Both the position numbers and the translations under genes were made by a program. From the NCBI GenBank assembly GCA_019421365.1, contig JAHZFJ010000012.1, positions 57,974 to 121,973 on the forward strand: a stretch of 64,000 nucleotides of DNA, written 5' to 3'. Below, piece after piece: positions 28,429 through 37,380 of the stretch. Within the stretch, counting starts at the first letter, position 1. Each line of letters opens with the position of its first letter. The stretch is from Lachnospiraceae bacterium. GTDB lineage: Bacteria; Bacillota; Clostridia; Lachnospirales; Lachnospiraceae. A model generated the notes under the pieces. It saw nothing but the letters and a program-made list of their open reading frames with translations, was not told where the DNA came from and did no database searches.

Positions 28429-29298
28429 TTAACTAAAGAAAAGTTCTTTTACTTCTTCAACAGGCATTTCCTGTCCTGTATATAACTTAAATGCAGCTGC
28501 TCCTTGCCATACAAGCATTCCTTGACCGTCAATACATTTGCAGCCGGCTTCTTTTGCTTCTTTTAACATCTTTGTTTCTTTTGGATTATATACGGCATCG
28601 CATACAACCAAACCCTTATGGAACATTGTAACATCTTTCACAATGCTTTCATTCTCCATTGGTTTCATACCAACAATAGTAGCATTGGCTAAAATATCAC
28701 TAGAAGCAATTTCTTCTCTCATCTTATCAGTATCAGCCATGTCATATACATTAACAATACATTCTGGTTTTTCTTTTCTAATCTTTTCTACTGTCTGAAG
28801 AGTTCTTTCAAAGAAAGCATCCTTTACATTGAATATACTGATTTCTTTGGCACCTTCTAATGCAGCCTGTACTTGTATTGCTGTAGCGGCCCCACCACCA
28901 CCAAATACAGTGATTTTCTTATCTGTAATTTCAACTCCATGATCACGAAGATTATCTATAAAGCCTTGACCATCTGTAATATGACCAATTAGTTTACCAT
29001 CTTCGTTCACAATAGTATTTACGGCTCCAATAATACGTGCGGCTGGTGATAATTCATCCATATATTTTGCAGCTTCATTTTTACATGGCATTGTAACGTT
29101 ACATCCACGCATGTTGAATGTTTTCATTGCCTCAATAGCTTTTTTAACTTCTTCTACCTTTATATCGAATGCAAGATATGCATAATCGATTCCTAGTTTT
29201 TGAAAACTATAATTATACATAGCTGGTGAACCTGAATGACCTACTGGTGATCCTATTAGTCCCAATAAACCTGTTCTTCCTGTAATTCTACTTTCCAT
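28429..29298 (-). CDS. shikimate/quinate dehydrogenase (AroE family)
   Basis: 289 residues. Substrate motif GLIGSPVGHSGSPAMYN (12-28), catalytic Lys in NVTMPCKNEAA, GAVNTIV, substrate Asp in TDGQGF, Rossmann loop VFGGGGAATAI and C-terminal GQGMLVWQGAAAF are all present, so it should be active. It catalyses NAD(P)-linked interconversion of 3-dehydroshikimate and shikimate, or of dehydroquinate and quinate. The operon position with reductases and an MFS carrier points to a catabolic or YdiB-like role. ATG at 29298 with AAAGGAGA eight bases upstream; the frame extends further upstream into the reductase gene. Confidence 0.88.
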   Translation of the reverse strand: MESRITGRTGLLGLIGSPVGHSGSPAMYNYSFQKLGIDYAYLAFDIKVEEVKKAIEAMKTFNMRGCNVTMPCKNEAAKYMDELSPAARIIGAVNTIVNEDGKLIGHITDGQGFIDNLRDHGVEITDKKITVFGGGGAATAIQVQAALEGAKEISIFNVKDAFFERTLQTVEKIRKEKPECIVNVYDMADTDKMREEIASSDILANATIVGMKPMENESIVKDVTMFHKGLVVCDAVYNPKETKMLKEAKEAGCKCIDGQGMLVWQGAAAFKLYTGQEMPVEEVKELFFS

Positions 29299-29323
29299 GT
29301 TTTTAATCTCCTTTTCTAATATT

Positions 29324-31249
29324 TTAGATATTTTTTGCCACTTCAAAAGCTTCTTTGGTTGCATCTAGTGCTCTTCTCGCTCTTACGGCATCACCTATGA
29401 CATATACTTCCTTGCCAAGTTTGTCTATAACTTCAGCAAATGGATTATTACTTCTATATCCCATAGCAAGTACAACAGAATCAAACCCTTGTAGTTTTCC
29501 TTCCTCACCATTTTCCAATGTATAGGAAACTCCATCCGTAAAGAATTCACTTACTTTTGCGCCAGTAACAGTTGCAATCTTATATTCATCAAAATCTTTC
29601 ATAAGGAACTTTCGATGTTCATTTATTACATCAGCAGCAACTTCATCCCTTAGTTCTATTACTGTTACTTCATGTCCTACTTCACCTAGGAATGCTGCTA
29701 ATTCACATCCAACCATACCGCCACCTACAACAAGTACTTTCTTTCCACACTTTACTTTACCATCTAATACATCTCCAGCATGTAAGATGCTATCATCATG
29801 AATTCCTGGAATAGGAAGCACGAGTGGATTAGAACCTGTAGCAATAATAATAGCGTCTGGAGATTCTGTGCGAATAATTTCTTCTGTAACTTCTGTGTTC
29901 ATTACAAACTTAACCTCATTTTGTTCACATAAGACAATGTAATTACGAACCATACTTATTAAATCACCTTTTCCAGGTGGGAAAGCTGCAAGTCGCATAT
30001 TTCCTCCAAGGGTATCGGTTTTCTCATAAACAGTTACTTCATGTCCTCTTAATTTTGCAATATAGGCTGCATATAAGCCTGCTACGCCACCACCAATTAC
30101 CATAACCTTCTTTGGTTCTTGTGCCTTTGTTAGTTCTGTTTCATGTCCGACCATAGGGTTTACAAGACATTCAATTGGTTTTCCTTGAAACATATTTGCT
30201 ACACAGCCCTGAAGACAGGCAATACATTGCGTCATAGCTTCTACTTCTCCACGAAATACTTTATTTGGCATCTCAGGATCTGCAATACTTTGACGTCCAA
30301 ATGCTACAAGGTCTGTACGTCCTTCTTTTACCATTAGCTCTGCATAATAAGGTTCTGTGAAACGGCCAACCATTATAATTGGAATACTAACTGCCTTTTT
30401 TATTTCAGTCACATAATCAGCATTAAAACCAGCATGCATACAAGTTGGAGCCCACATGTATTCATCACGTATATGTATTGCACGAGATACATGAATTGCA
30501 TCTACTCCACATTCCTCTAGGTATGCAGCAACTGCTGCGCTATCCTGTCCTGAAACTCCACCTAATACATCATCGCTACAGTTAATACGGCAGATAATAC
30601 CTAATGAATTTCCTACTTTTTTACGTACGTTTTCAATAATTAATCTAGACAAACGCATACGATTTTCAAAACAACCACCAAATTCATCTACTCTTTTATT
30701 GGTTCTTGGTGAAATAAAGCTACTTACTAGATAACCATGTGCCATATGAATTTCAACAAGGTCAAACCCTGCTTTCTTAGCACGTACTGCTGCATCTCCA
30801 TACATTTCAATTAATTCATATATCTCATCTCTAGTAATCTCTTTAGGAATATCTTTTTCTACTTTACTTGCAATTGATGATGCAGCCTTAATAGGATATC
30901 CTGCTGCTTTTGCATTACCATCAGGACCAGCATGTTGAAGTTGTACAGAGATTTTACCCCCTTGTGCATGAACTGCATCTGCAACTTTTGCAAAACTTTC
31001 AATCGTGCTGTCATCATACAGACAAGGTTTTTTGGGTCCACCCTTTGCTGTCTTATCAACTACCGTAGCTTCTACCGTAATAAGGCCAAATCCACCTTTC
31101 GCTCTCGCTGCATAATACCCCAAAGAACGCTCACTTAAAGTTCCATCACCATTAGCAAAATTATTTCCCATTGGCGGCACTATAAAACGATTTTTTATCG
31201 TAACTGGTCCAATCTGAACCGGTGTAAACATATTTTGAAAATTCACCAT
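29324..31249 (-). CDS. second iron-sulfur flavoprotein ene-reductase (2,4-dienoyl-CoA reductase/BaiH type)
   Basis: 641 residues with the same plan as the enzyme at 23612: FMN TIM barrel with QLQHAGPDG and HMAHGYLVSSFISPRTNKRVDEFGG, Fe-S cysteines CIACLQGC and ECLVNP (about 339-365), FAD motif VMVIGGGVAGLYAAY near 382 and NAD motif VLVVGGGMVGCELAAF near 500. The two are clearly diverged, so they probably reduce different intermediates or stereochemistries. It is in the operon between the TIM-barrel gene and the aroE-like gene (25 bases to the latter). Confidence 0.87.
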   Translation of the reverse strand: MVNFQNMFTPVQIGPVTIKNRFIVPPMGNNFANGDGTLSERSLGYYAARAKGGFGLITVEATVVDKTAKGGPKKPCLYDDSTIESFAKVADAVHAQGGKISVQLQHAGPDGNAKAAGYPIKAASSIASKVEKDIPKEITRDEIYELIEMYGDAAVRAKKAGFDLVEIHMAHGYLVSSFISPRTNKRVDEFGGCFENRMRLSRLIIENVRKKVGNSLGIICRINCSDDVLGGVSGQDSAAVAAYLEECGVDAIHVSRAIHIRDEYMWAPTCMHAGFNADYVTEIKKAVSIPIIMVGRFTEPYYAELMVKEGRTDLVAFGRQSIADPEMPNKVFRGEVEAMTQCIACLQGCVANMFQGKPIECLVNPMVGHETELTKAQEPKKVMVIGGGVAGLYAAYIAKLRGHEVTVYEKTDTLGGNMRLAAFPPGKGDLISMVRNYIVLCEQNEVKFVMNTEVTEEIIRTESPDAIIIATGSNPLVLPIPGIHDDSILHAGDVLDGKVKCGKKVLVVGGGMVGCELAAFLGEVGHEVTVIELRDEVAADVINEHRKFLMKDFDEYKIATVTGAKVSEFFTDGVSYTLENGEEGKLQGFDSVVLAMGYRSNNPFAEVIDKLGKEVYVIGDAVRARRALDATKEAFEVAKNI

Positions 31250-31319
31250 ATCTCCTCTTTCTACGCTTATTACTATTTACTATTTACTATATTAGCAACT
31301 ATATATTTTGCTATGTATC

Positions 31320-32156
31320 TTATTTATCTAATAATTCTGGCCATGCTTCTTCTAAAACCTTCTTTGTACCCGCATAAGTTTTTTCAGCTGCAACTTTTGC
31401 ACCTTCTGCCATATAGAAATCTGAAATAACTTCTACTCCAATAACTTTTGCGTCTACTCCAGCTTCTTTAATCATCTTCACAAATCCAACAGTATCACCA
31501 TACCCTGTACCTGGAGCTAATCTATCATGCATAGATTCATCACGTAAGATGCTTGGTGCATATGCTCTATCATGTACATCATTGATTTGGATAGAGACAA
31601 TAGCATCTGCTGGAACACCACAAAGATCAAATGGTTGGTTTGCACGAACCCAGTGCCACGTATCTAAAATCAATTTTGCATTTTCACAACCACTTCCTTT
31701 TACTACTTCCCACGCTTTCTTTAAATCAGGTATTCCACTATATGGCATTGGTTCTACACCAATAATATATTTTCCGGCTCTTTGACAAAGTTCTTTTAAT
31801 TTTTGTGATGTATGTTCTACTGAATAATTTTCCATCAATCCACAATTAATATGGTTTACATTAAATAATTCACACATGTGAAAACAAATTTGTTCTTTAT
31901 ACTTCTGTTCGTATGTACGATTATTATCTGCCCACATAGTAATATACTCTACTTCTGTACATTTCATATTATATTTCTCTAAGATTTCTAGGAGGTCTTC
32001 ATCATGAAGTCCTTCAGCTAAAGCATCTACATAAGTTTCTGCACGAAGACCAATACCTTCATATCCCGCTTCTTTTGCGGCTTTAACACGTTCTTCAAAT
32101 GTAATCTGATCTCCTAATGTCCATGAGCTAATTGTAATTGGATATTTTTTTGACAT
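31320..32156 (-). CDS. sugar phosphate isomerase/epimerase-like TIM barrel, candidate dehydratase
   Basis: 278 residues of the xylose isomerase-like AP-endonuclease 2 superfamily. Likely metal ligands are Glu in GVEPMPYSG, Asp and His in LILDTWHW, and Glu in GVEVISD. The family includes inosose dehydratase, hydroxypyruvate isomerase and 3-dehydroshikimate dehydratase (AsbF/QuiC-like). With an AroE-family gene two genes away, dehydration or isomerisation of a dehydroshikimate-type compound is the best guess. It is the first gene of the four-gene minus-strand operon; its promoter must lie in the 333-base gap upstream. Confidence 0.82.
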   Translation of the reverse strand: MSKKYPITISSWTLGDQITFEERVKAAKEAGYEGIGLRAETYVDALAEGLHDEDLLEILEKYNMKCTEVEYITMWADNNRTYEQKYKEQICFHMCELFNVNHINCGLMENYSVEHTSQKLKELCQRAGKYIIGVEPMPYSGIPDLKKAWEVVKGSGCENAKLILDTWHWVRANQPFDLCGVPADAIVSIQINDVHDRAYAPSILRDESMHDRLAPGTGYGDTVGFVKMIKEAGVDAKVIGVEVISDFYMAEGAKVAAEKTYAGTKKVLEEAWPELLDK

Positions 32157-32304
32157 GACCTATTCTCCCTTACCATAATTTATGATTGTTAATTTTCTAA
32201 CATAGTCATATTATATAACTAATTGATTCAGAAATCTAATTGATTGTTTTGTGGTTATTTATAAATATTTTATATAGATCCAAAAGTTTGTACTAAGACT
32301 ACTA

Positions 32305-32377
32305 TATTGGCAAAATAATAATCTTTTGCACATATTTTACTTAACGGTGCATTATTACCTTTATTTATTGGCAAAAT
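32305..32377. repeat. direct repeat TATTGGCAAAAT in the divergent promoter region
   Basis: The exact 12-mer TATTGGCAAAAT occurs at 32305-32316 and 32366-32377, 61 bases apart (about six helical turns), in the 333-base gap (32157-32489) upstream of the TIM-barrel operon. Spaced repeats of this kind are typical of activator half sites; the local LysR protein is the obvious candidate. The rest of the gap is AT-rich without further recognisable signals. Confidence 0.45.
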
Positions 32378-32489
32378 GCTCGAATAAAATCAATCAAAAC
32401 TTTTTTAATATAGATAAAATATAGTAAAGCAGTCAAGCAGTCCCTCATAAGATACAATTGTAAGTTAATTAATTTTAGGAGGAACTAAA

Positions 32490-32720
32490 ATGAGTGATTT
32501 AGCAGCAACAAATTGTGGTGCTGGATGTGGATGTGGATGTAGCGATAATGGATTCGGTGGTAACAGCTGTTTCTTAATAATCATCCTTTTATTCTGCTGT
32601 GGTGGTAATGGCTTTGGTTTTGGCAATAGTTGTAACAACGGCTGCGGTAATGATGGTTGTGGAAGTATTATCTGGATTATTCTTATTCTTTGCCTTTGTG
32701 GCGGAAATAGCTTCTGCTAA
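32490..32720 (+). CDS. small Cys/Gly/Asn-rich protein with hydrophobic segments
   Basis: 76 residues, with 14 or more Cys and many Gly. Two hydrophobic stretches (SCFLIIILLFCC and SIIWIILILCLC) alternate with CGCGCSDN-like and NNGCGNDGCG segments. Clostridial homologues carry the misleading name chorion class high-cysteine protein. It may be a spore-coat, metal-binding or membrane-associated protein; function is unknown. AGGAGG eight bases before the ATG and a strong terminator after the stop show it is an expressed unit. Confidence 0.8.
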   Translation: MSDLAATNCGAGCGCGCSDNGFGGNSCFLIIILLFCCGGNGFGFGNSCNNGCGNDGCGSIIWIILILCLCGGNSFC

Positions 32721-32730
32721 TTAGCATCCA

Positions 32731-32762
32731 AAGAGACCATCGATTCTTCGATGGTCTCTTTT
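32731..32762 (+). terminator. intrinsic terminator after the Cys-rich gene
   Basis: 13-bp perfect stem AAGAGACCATCGA/TCGATGGTCTCTT with a 4-base loop, followed by TTATTTG, 11 bases after the stop. Confidence 0.88.
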
Positions 32763-32826
32763 ATTTGTAACTCTAGGCAGTTTTCAAAGTACGCATTCTA
32801 TAATAATACCGATATGCTTATACAGT

Positions 32827-33045
32827 TTAAGGATTATACTTTTTGTTTCTCATTCTTTTTTGAATGCATTCATAACAATCAAGATCTATCTCATAGATTG
32901 TTGTTTCATCAATTATTACTTCTGGATCTTCTCTTCTACCTTTTTTCTCAGTCATCTCTACATTATCTTCCGCTTCAATACTAGCATATCGTTGGTAATA
33001 TTGATTCATCTCATCCTGATTCGACTTACCATAATAATTATCCAT
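32827..33045 (-). CDS. small acidic protein of unknown function
   Basis: 72 residues, charged, with Tyr-rich N-terminus (MDNYYGKSNQDEMNQYYQRY) and C-terminal YEIDLDCYECIQKRMRNKKY containing a CxxC-like pair. No membrane segment or known domain. A strong AAGGAGG eight bases before the ATG supports it as a real gene. Function cannot be given. Confidence 0.65.
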   Translation of the reverse strand: MDNYYGKSNQDEMNQYYQRYASIEAEDNVEMTEKKGRREDPEVIIDETTIYEIDLDCYECIQKRMRNKKYNP

Positions 33046-33071
33046 AATGCTGTTCCTCCTTGCACGAGCAC

Positions 33072-33163
33072 CATGCTAGCATGATACTCTAAAATACTTG
33101 TGAACCTAATGCCACGCTCATGTTGTGCGTTCGTCTAATCCACGTCCATCATGCTAGCATGAT
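33072..33163. repeat. two copies of a CATGCTAGCATG palindrome
   Basis: CATGCTAGCATGATACT occurs at 33072-33088 and 33150-33166; the second copy is a perfect 16-base palindrome ATCATGCTAGCATGAT (33148-33163). They lie in the 390-base gap (33046-33435) between the small acidic gene and aroC, upstream of the aroC promoter. Possible operator pair; no regulator can be assigned. Confidence 0.5.
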
Positions 33164-33235
33164 ACTAGCGCACATGACTTACTTTAGTTCACTCTATAAT
33201 ATATGAAATATTATGTAGAAATGTCCACATATTCA

Positions 33236-33265
33236 TTGACTATTCCTCTAATTTTCCCTTATAAT
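33236..33265 (+). promoter_or_regulatory. probable aroC promoter with long leader
   Basis: TTGACT, 18-base spacer, TATAAT. It would give a leader of about 160 bases before aroC, containing a hairpin near 33347-33395 (CAAGCA...TGCTTG with inner TTCAA/TTGAA). No T-box motif is present. Confidence 0.5.
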
Positions 33266-33435
33266 AATTCAAATGGTGCTAATTCGGCATTTGTTTACAT
33301 ATATTATTAAAAACTTTACTATAAATTATCGTAACTTTTCTGCTCCATGCAAGCATTCAATAAGCATTTTTGAATTATTCTGCTTGGCTCTGAACAGTTA
33401 TAAATTATCTAAAATAGAAAGATTGAGGTGTTAAT

Positions 33436-34536
33436 ATGGCAGGTTCAACATTAGGCACTATGTTCAAAGTATCTACTTGGGGCGAATCACACGGCAAAGG
33501 AATTGGTGTGGTGGTAGACGGTTGCCCCGCAGGTCTTAATATATCTGAAGAATATATTCAAACCTATCTTAATAGAAGAAAGCCTGGTCAAACCAAATAC
33601 TCTACTCCCCGTAAAGAAGATGATCAGGTAGAAATCTTGTCTGGCGTATTCGAAGGACGTACTACTGGTACTCCAATCTCTATGGTAGTTATGAATCAAA
33701 CACAGCGTTCTTCCGACTACTCTGAGATTGCTAACTACTATCGTCCAGGACACGCTGACTATACATTCGATTCAAAGTACGGTTTTCGTGATTACCGTGG
33801 TGGTGGTCGTTCTTCTGGTCGTGAAACAACTGCTCGTGTAGCAGCTGGTGCAATTGCTCTAGCTATACTAGATAGTCTTAATATACAGGTTAGAGCATAT
33901 ACGAGATCCATTGGTCCAATTACTATCGACTATACAAATCTTAACTTACAAAATACTATGCAAAGCCCGTTCTACATGCCAGATTTAGACGCATCTGAAA
34001 AAGCACAAGATTTTCTTGTGAAGAAGATGAAAGAATGTAACTCTGTTGGTGGTGTAATCGAATGTATCGTAACAGGCATGCCAGTTGGTATTGGTGAGCC
34101 TGTATTCGAAAAATTAGATGCTAATCTAGCAAAAGCAGTTATGTCAGTAGGAGCTGTCAAGGGAATTGAAATCGGAGACGGATTTAATTGTGCTACTATG
34201 CTTGGCAGTGACAATAATGATGCCTTCCATTATGAAGATGGTACATTAATAAAAGAAACAAATCACGCAGGTGGTATACTAGGTGGTATGAGTGATGGTA
34301 GTGATATCATTCTACGTGCTGCTATTAAACCAACACCATCCATCGCTAAAACTCAGCATACCGTGAATAAATCTAATGAGAACATAGAGATTAATATAAA
34401 AGGTCGTCACGATCCAATCATTGTTCCAAGAGCTGTTGTAGTTATTGAATCTATGGTAGCACTAACCTTGGTAGATATGCTCTTACAAAACATGGCCTCT
34501 CGTCTCGATAGGATTCAGGAATTTTATAAGAAATAA
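33436..34536 (+). CDS. aroC: chorismate synthase
   Basis: Makes chorismate from 5-enolpyruvylshikimate 3-phosphate with reduced FMN. 366 residues is family length. Motifs: [18 protein letters not shown] (residues 14-31), [44 protein letters not shown] and [12 protein letters not shown] ribosome site. Monocistronic, followed by a strong terminator; upstream lie the putative hydroaromatic cluster and then the other aromatic biosynthesis gene (shikimate kinase fusion). Confidence 0.97.
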   Translation: MAGSTLGTMFKVSTWGESHGKGIGVVVDGCPAGLNISEEYIQTYLNRRKPGQTKYSTPRKEDDQVEILSGVFEGRTTGTPISMVVMNQTQRSSDYSEIANYYRPGHADYTFDSKYGFRDYRGGGRSSGRETTARVAAGAIALAILDSLNIQVRAYTRSIGPITIDYTNLNLQNTMQSPFYMPDLDASEKAQDFLVKKMKECNSVGGVIECIVTGMPVGIGEPVFEKLDANLAKAVMSVGAVKGIEIGDGFNCATMLGSDNNDAFHYEDGTLIKETNHAGGILGGMSDGSDIILRAAIKPTPSIAKTQHTVNKSNENIEINIKGRHDPIIVPRAVVVIESMVALTLVDMLLQNMASRLDRIQEFYKK

Positions 34537-34545
34537 TCTATATAT

Positions 34546-34590
34546 AAACAGTAGCCATAATGACGAAAAAAGTCATCATGGCTACTGTTT
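34546..34590 (+). terminator. intrinsic terminator after aroC
   Basis: Arms AAACAGTAGCCAT-A-ATGAC and GTCAT-C-ATGGCTACTGTTT with a 7-base loop, ten bases after the aroC stop. The remaining gap up to 34908 carries the pot promoter and palindrome listed below. Confidence 0.85.
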
Positions 34591-34776
34591 ATTTCATCCT
34601 TATTCCATTCTTTTCCCTTCTTTTTTTGTTTAGCATAATGGTTGATAAAAGTTTAGTGTTAGTTAACTTCTATGGAATTTTTATCTAATCGATATGGTAT
34701 CTATCCCTTTGATAACAAAGCTTTGCAAAGATTTTTTTTAATTAATTCTAAAATCCATGATTTATGTATTTTTTTG

Positions 34777-34804
34777 TTGACACTCCATATAATCTGTGTA
34801 TAAT
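34777..34804 (+). promoter_or_regulatory. sigma-A type promoter of the pot operon
   Basis: TTGACA (34777-34782), 16-base spacer, TATAAT (34799-34804). Transcription would start near 34811, just before the palindrome at 34818 and about 97 bases before the regulator gene. Confidence 0.7.
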
Positions 34805-34817
34805 AAAATATGCTGCA

Positions 34818-34836
34818 AGTTTAGCAAAGCTAAACT
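34818..34836. promoter_or_regulatory. candidate operator of the XRE-cupin regulator
   Basis: Perfect palindrome AGTTTAGC-AAA-GCTAAACT located at the expected transcription start of the pot operon, followed at about 34846 by a similar GTTATGCTAAC. Placement suggests autorepression. Confidence 0.5.
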
Positions 34837-34907
34837 CAAAGTGTAGTTATGCTAACCAAATCCAATTGTTTTATAGGCAATTGAAAAGGAAAAGGAAGTG
34901 AATCAAC

Positions 34908-35447
34908 ATGCAAATCGGTCATAAGATCAAAGAGCTTCGTATTCAAAAGAATCTTACGCAGGAAGAACTGGCAGACCGAGCAGAACTGTCAAAAGGATTC
35001 ATATCACAACTTGAAAGAGATTTAACGTCCCCTTCCATTGCTACCTTAATGGATATTCTGCAATGTCTTGGGACAAATCTGGAAGAATTCTTCTCGAATA
35101 CAACCTCGGAACAAGTTGTTTTTCATAAATCAGATTATTTTGAAAAATACGATAGCGAATTAAAGAATGAAATACAATGGATCATACCGAATGCCCAAAA
35201 GAATATGATGGAGCCTATTCTTCTAACATTAGAGCCTGAAGGTTCCACATATCCAGATAACCCTCATGAGGGTGAAGAATTCGGTTATATATTAAACGGA
35301 AGTATTACCATTCATATTGGCAGTAAAACATACAAAGCTAAAAAGGGAGAAGCCTTCTATTTTACTCCGAATAAGAAACACTATCTTACTGCTTCTTCTA
35401 AGACAGGTGCAAGCCTTATTTGGGTTTCCACTCCTCCTAGCTTTTAG
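34908..35447 (+). CDS. XRE-cupin transcriptional regulator (PuuR-like)
   Basis: 179 residues: N-terminal helix-turn-helix (KIKELRIQKNLTQEELADRAELSKGFISQLERDLTSPSIATL, 5-47) and C-terminal small cupin domain (about 105-175; PHEGEEFGYILNGSITIHIGSKTYKAKKGEAFYF). This architecture is common for polyamine-responsive repressors and activators. First gene of the pot operon, 57 bases before potA, with AGGAAG ribosome site. Likely senses a polyamine or derivative (inference). Confidence 0.9.
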   Translation: MQIGHKIKELRIQKNLTQEELADRAELSKGFISQLERDLTSPSIATLMDILQCLGTNLEEFFSNTTSEQVVFHKSDYFEKYDSELKNEIQWIIPNAQKNMMEPILLTLEPEGSTYPDNPHEGEEFGYILNGSITIHIGSKTYKAKKGEAFYFTPNKKHYLTASSKTGASLIWVSTPPSF

Positions 35448-35504
35448 AGAAATCCAACAACAACTATGAAAGGAGCCATGCAGTGTCTACGCATGGGTAT
35501 AGCG

Positions 35505-36575
35505 ATGAATAAATTAATCGATTTACAGAACATAACAAAAGCATATGGCGACAACATCGTCCTTGACGATTTAAATCTCTATATTAAGGAAAATGAATTC
35601 CTTACTCTACTTGGTCCAAGTGGTTGCGGTAAAACAACTACATTACGTATTATCGGAGGATTTGAAAATCCTGATAAAGGTAATGTTATCTTTGATGGTA
35701 AGAATATTACTAAACTTCCACCAAACCAAAGACAATTAAATACCGTGTTCCAAAAATATGCACTATTTACTCATATGACTATTGCTGAGAATATTGCATT
35801 CGGACTTAAAATCAAAAAGAAAAGTAAGAGCTATATTGACGATAAAATTAAATATGCATTAAAGCTTGTAAACCTTGATGGTTATGAAAATCGTAAACCG
35901 GATTCTCTATCTGGTGGTCAGCAACAACGTATCGCAATTGCTCGTGCTATCGTTAACGAGCCAAAAGTACTTCTACTAGATGAACCGCTTGGTGCCCTAG
36001 ATTTAAAACTTCGTCAAGATATGCAATATGAATTAATACGTCTTAAGAACGAACTAGGAATTACTTTCATATATGTTACTCATGATCAAGAAGAAGCTTT
36101 GACTATGTCAGATACCATTGTCGTTATGAACCAAGGTTATATTCAACAGATTGGTACTCCTGAAGATATCTATAACGAGCCAACTAACGCTTTCGTTGCT
36201 GACTTCATTGGAGAAAGTAATATCATCGCTGGTACTATGATTCAAGATAAATTAGTTAATATTCTTGGTACTAACTTTGAATGTGTTGACGTTGGTTTTG
36301 GTAAGAATAAACCAGTTGACGTTGTAATTCGTCCAGAAGACATTGACTTAGTTGCACCTGAACAAGGAACTATTACAGGTCGTGTAACATCATTAATTTT
36401 CAAAGGTGTTCATTATGAAATGGAAGTTATGGCAAATGGTCATGAATGGCTTGTTCATAGCACCGATTTATCACCTGTAGGTAGTGAAGTTGGTATTCAC
36501 GTTGATCCATTCGATATTCAGATTATGAATAAACCAGAATCGGATGATGAAGAGGCGGTGATTCTAGATGAATAA
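35505..36575 (+). CDS. potA: spermidine/putrescine ABC transporter ATP-binding protein
   Basis: Energises polyamine import. Walker [10 protein letters not shown] near residue 40, Q-loop, signature LSGGQQQR, Walker [13 protein letters not shown] and switch His in VTHDQEE; C-terminal TOBE regulatory domain (about 270-345; RPEDIDLV). The start is uncertain: the conserved [12 protein letters not shown] begins at 35505 without a clear ribosome site. AAAGGAG at 35469-35475 is close to in-frame ATGs at 35478 and 35493. Overlaps potB by eight bases. Confidence 0.93.
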   Translation: MNKLIDLQNITKAYGDNIVLDDLNLYIKENEFLTLLGPSGCGKTTTLRIIGGFENPDKGNVIFDGKNITKLPPNQRQLNTVFQKYALFTHMTIAENIAFGLKIKKKSKSYIDDKIKYALKLVNLDGYENRKPDSLSGGQQQRIAIARAIVNEPKVLLLDEPLGALDLKLRQDMQYELIRLKNELGITFIYVTHDQEEALTMSDTIVVMNQGYIQQIGTPEDIYNEPTNAFVADFIGESNIIAGTMIQDKLVNILGTNFECVDVGFGKNKPVDVVIRPEDIDLVAPEQGTITGRVTSLIFKGVHYEMEVMANGHEWLVHSTDLSPVGSEVGIHVDPFDIQIMNKPESDDEEAVILDE

Positions 36576-37380
36576 GAAGAAATGGCTTGCCACTCCATAT
36601 ATTATCTGGATGGCTGCATTTATCATTATTCCACTTATTCTAGTTGTATACTATGGATTAACGAATGATTCTGGAAATTTTACTCTAGAGAATGTGAAAA
36701 ACATAGCGAATCACGATAACATGAAAGCTCTTTTACTTTCTCTAAAACTATCCTTAATTAGTACGGTAATTTGTTTAGTTCTTGCATATCCACTCGCGAT
36801 GATTCTATCAAAGATGAAGAATAGTAATAGTTTTATCGTACTCATTTTCATTCTTCCAATGTGGATGAACTTTTTATTACGTACATTAGCTTGGCAAACA
36901 TTACTTGAGAAGAATGGTGTAATTAACACACTACTTGGATACCTTGGAATCCCTGGACTCGATATTATTAATACCCCAAGTGCTATCATTCTTGGTATGG
37001 TATATAACTTCCTTCCATTCATGGTATTACCAATCTATAATACTTTAATAAAATTGGATCTTAATGTTATCAATGCAGCAAGAGACCTTGGTGCAAATGG
37101 TACACAAACATTTACAAAGATTATTTTCCCACTTAGTTTACCAGGTGTTGTTAGTGGTATTACAATGGTATTCGTTCCAGCATTAACAACCTTTGTAATC
37201 TCAGACATCTTAGGTGGTGGTAAGATTCTCTTAATTGGTAATATTATTGAACAAGATTTCCGTTCTAGTCGTTGGAATGTAGGCTCAGGCCTATCCCTGG
37301 TACTTATGGTATTCATCTTATTAAGTATGGCTATCCTTGCGAAATATGACAAAGATTCGGAGGGTACGAATATATGGTAA
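36568..37380 (+). CDS. potB: spermidine/putrescine ABC transporter permease
   Basis: 270 residues, six hydrophobic segments, with the inner-membrane permease EAA loop near 175 ([28 protein letters not shown]) that contacts PotA. N-terminus [20 protein letters not shown] is a typical first membrane segment. Overlaps both potA (8 bases) and potCD (7 bases), so translation is coupled. Confidence 0.94.
   Translation: MNKKKWLATPYIIWMAAFIIIPLILVVYYGLTNDSGNFTLENVKNIANHDNMKALLLSLKLSLISTVICLVLAYPLAMILSKMKNSNSFIVLIFILPMWMNFLLRTLAWQTLLEKNGVINTLLGYLGIPGLDIINTPSAIILGMVYNFLPFMVLPIYNTLIKLDLNVINAARDLGANGTQTFTKIIFPLSLPGVVSGITMVFVPALTTFVISDILGGGKILLIGNIIEQDFRSSRWNVGSGLSLVLMVFILLSMAILAKYDKDSEGTNIW

Noticed and set aside
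33272..33435. T-box or riboswitch in the aroC leader
   Set aside because: No GGTGG-type T-box core and no terminator in the leader; only one modest hairpin is seen.
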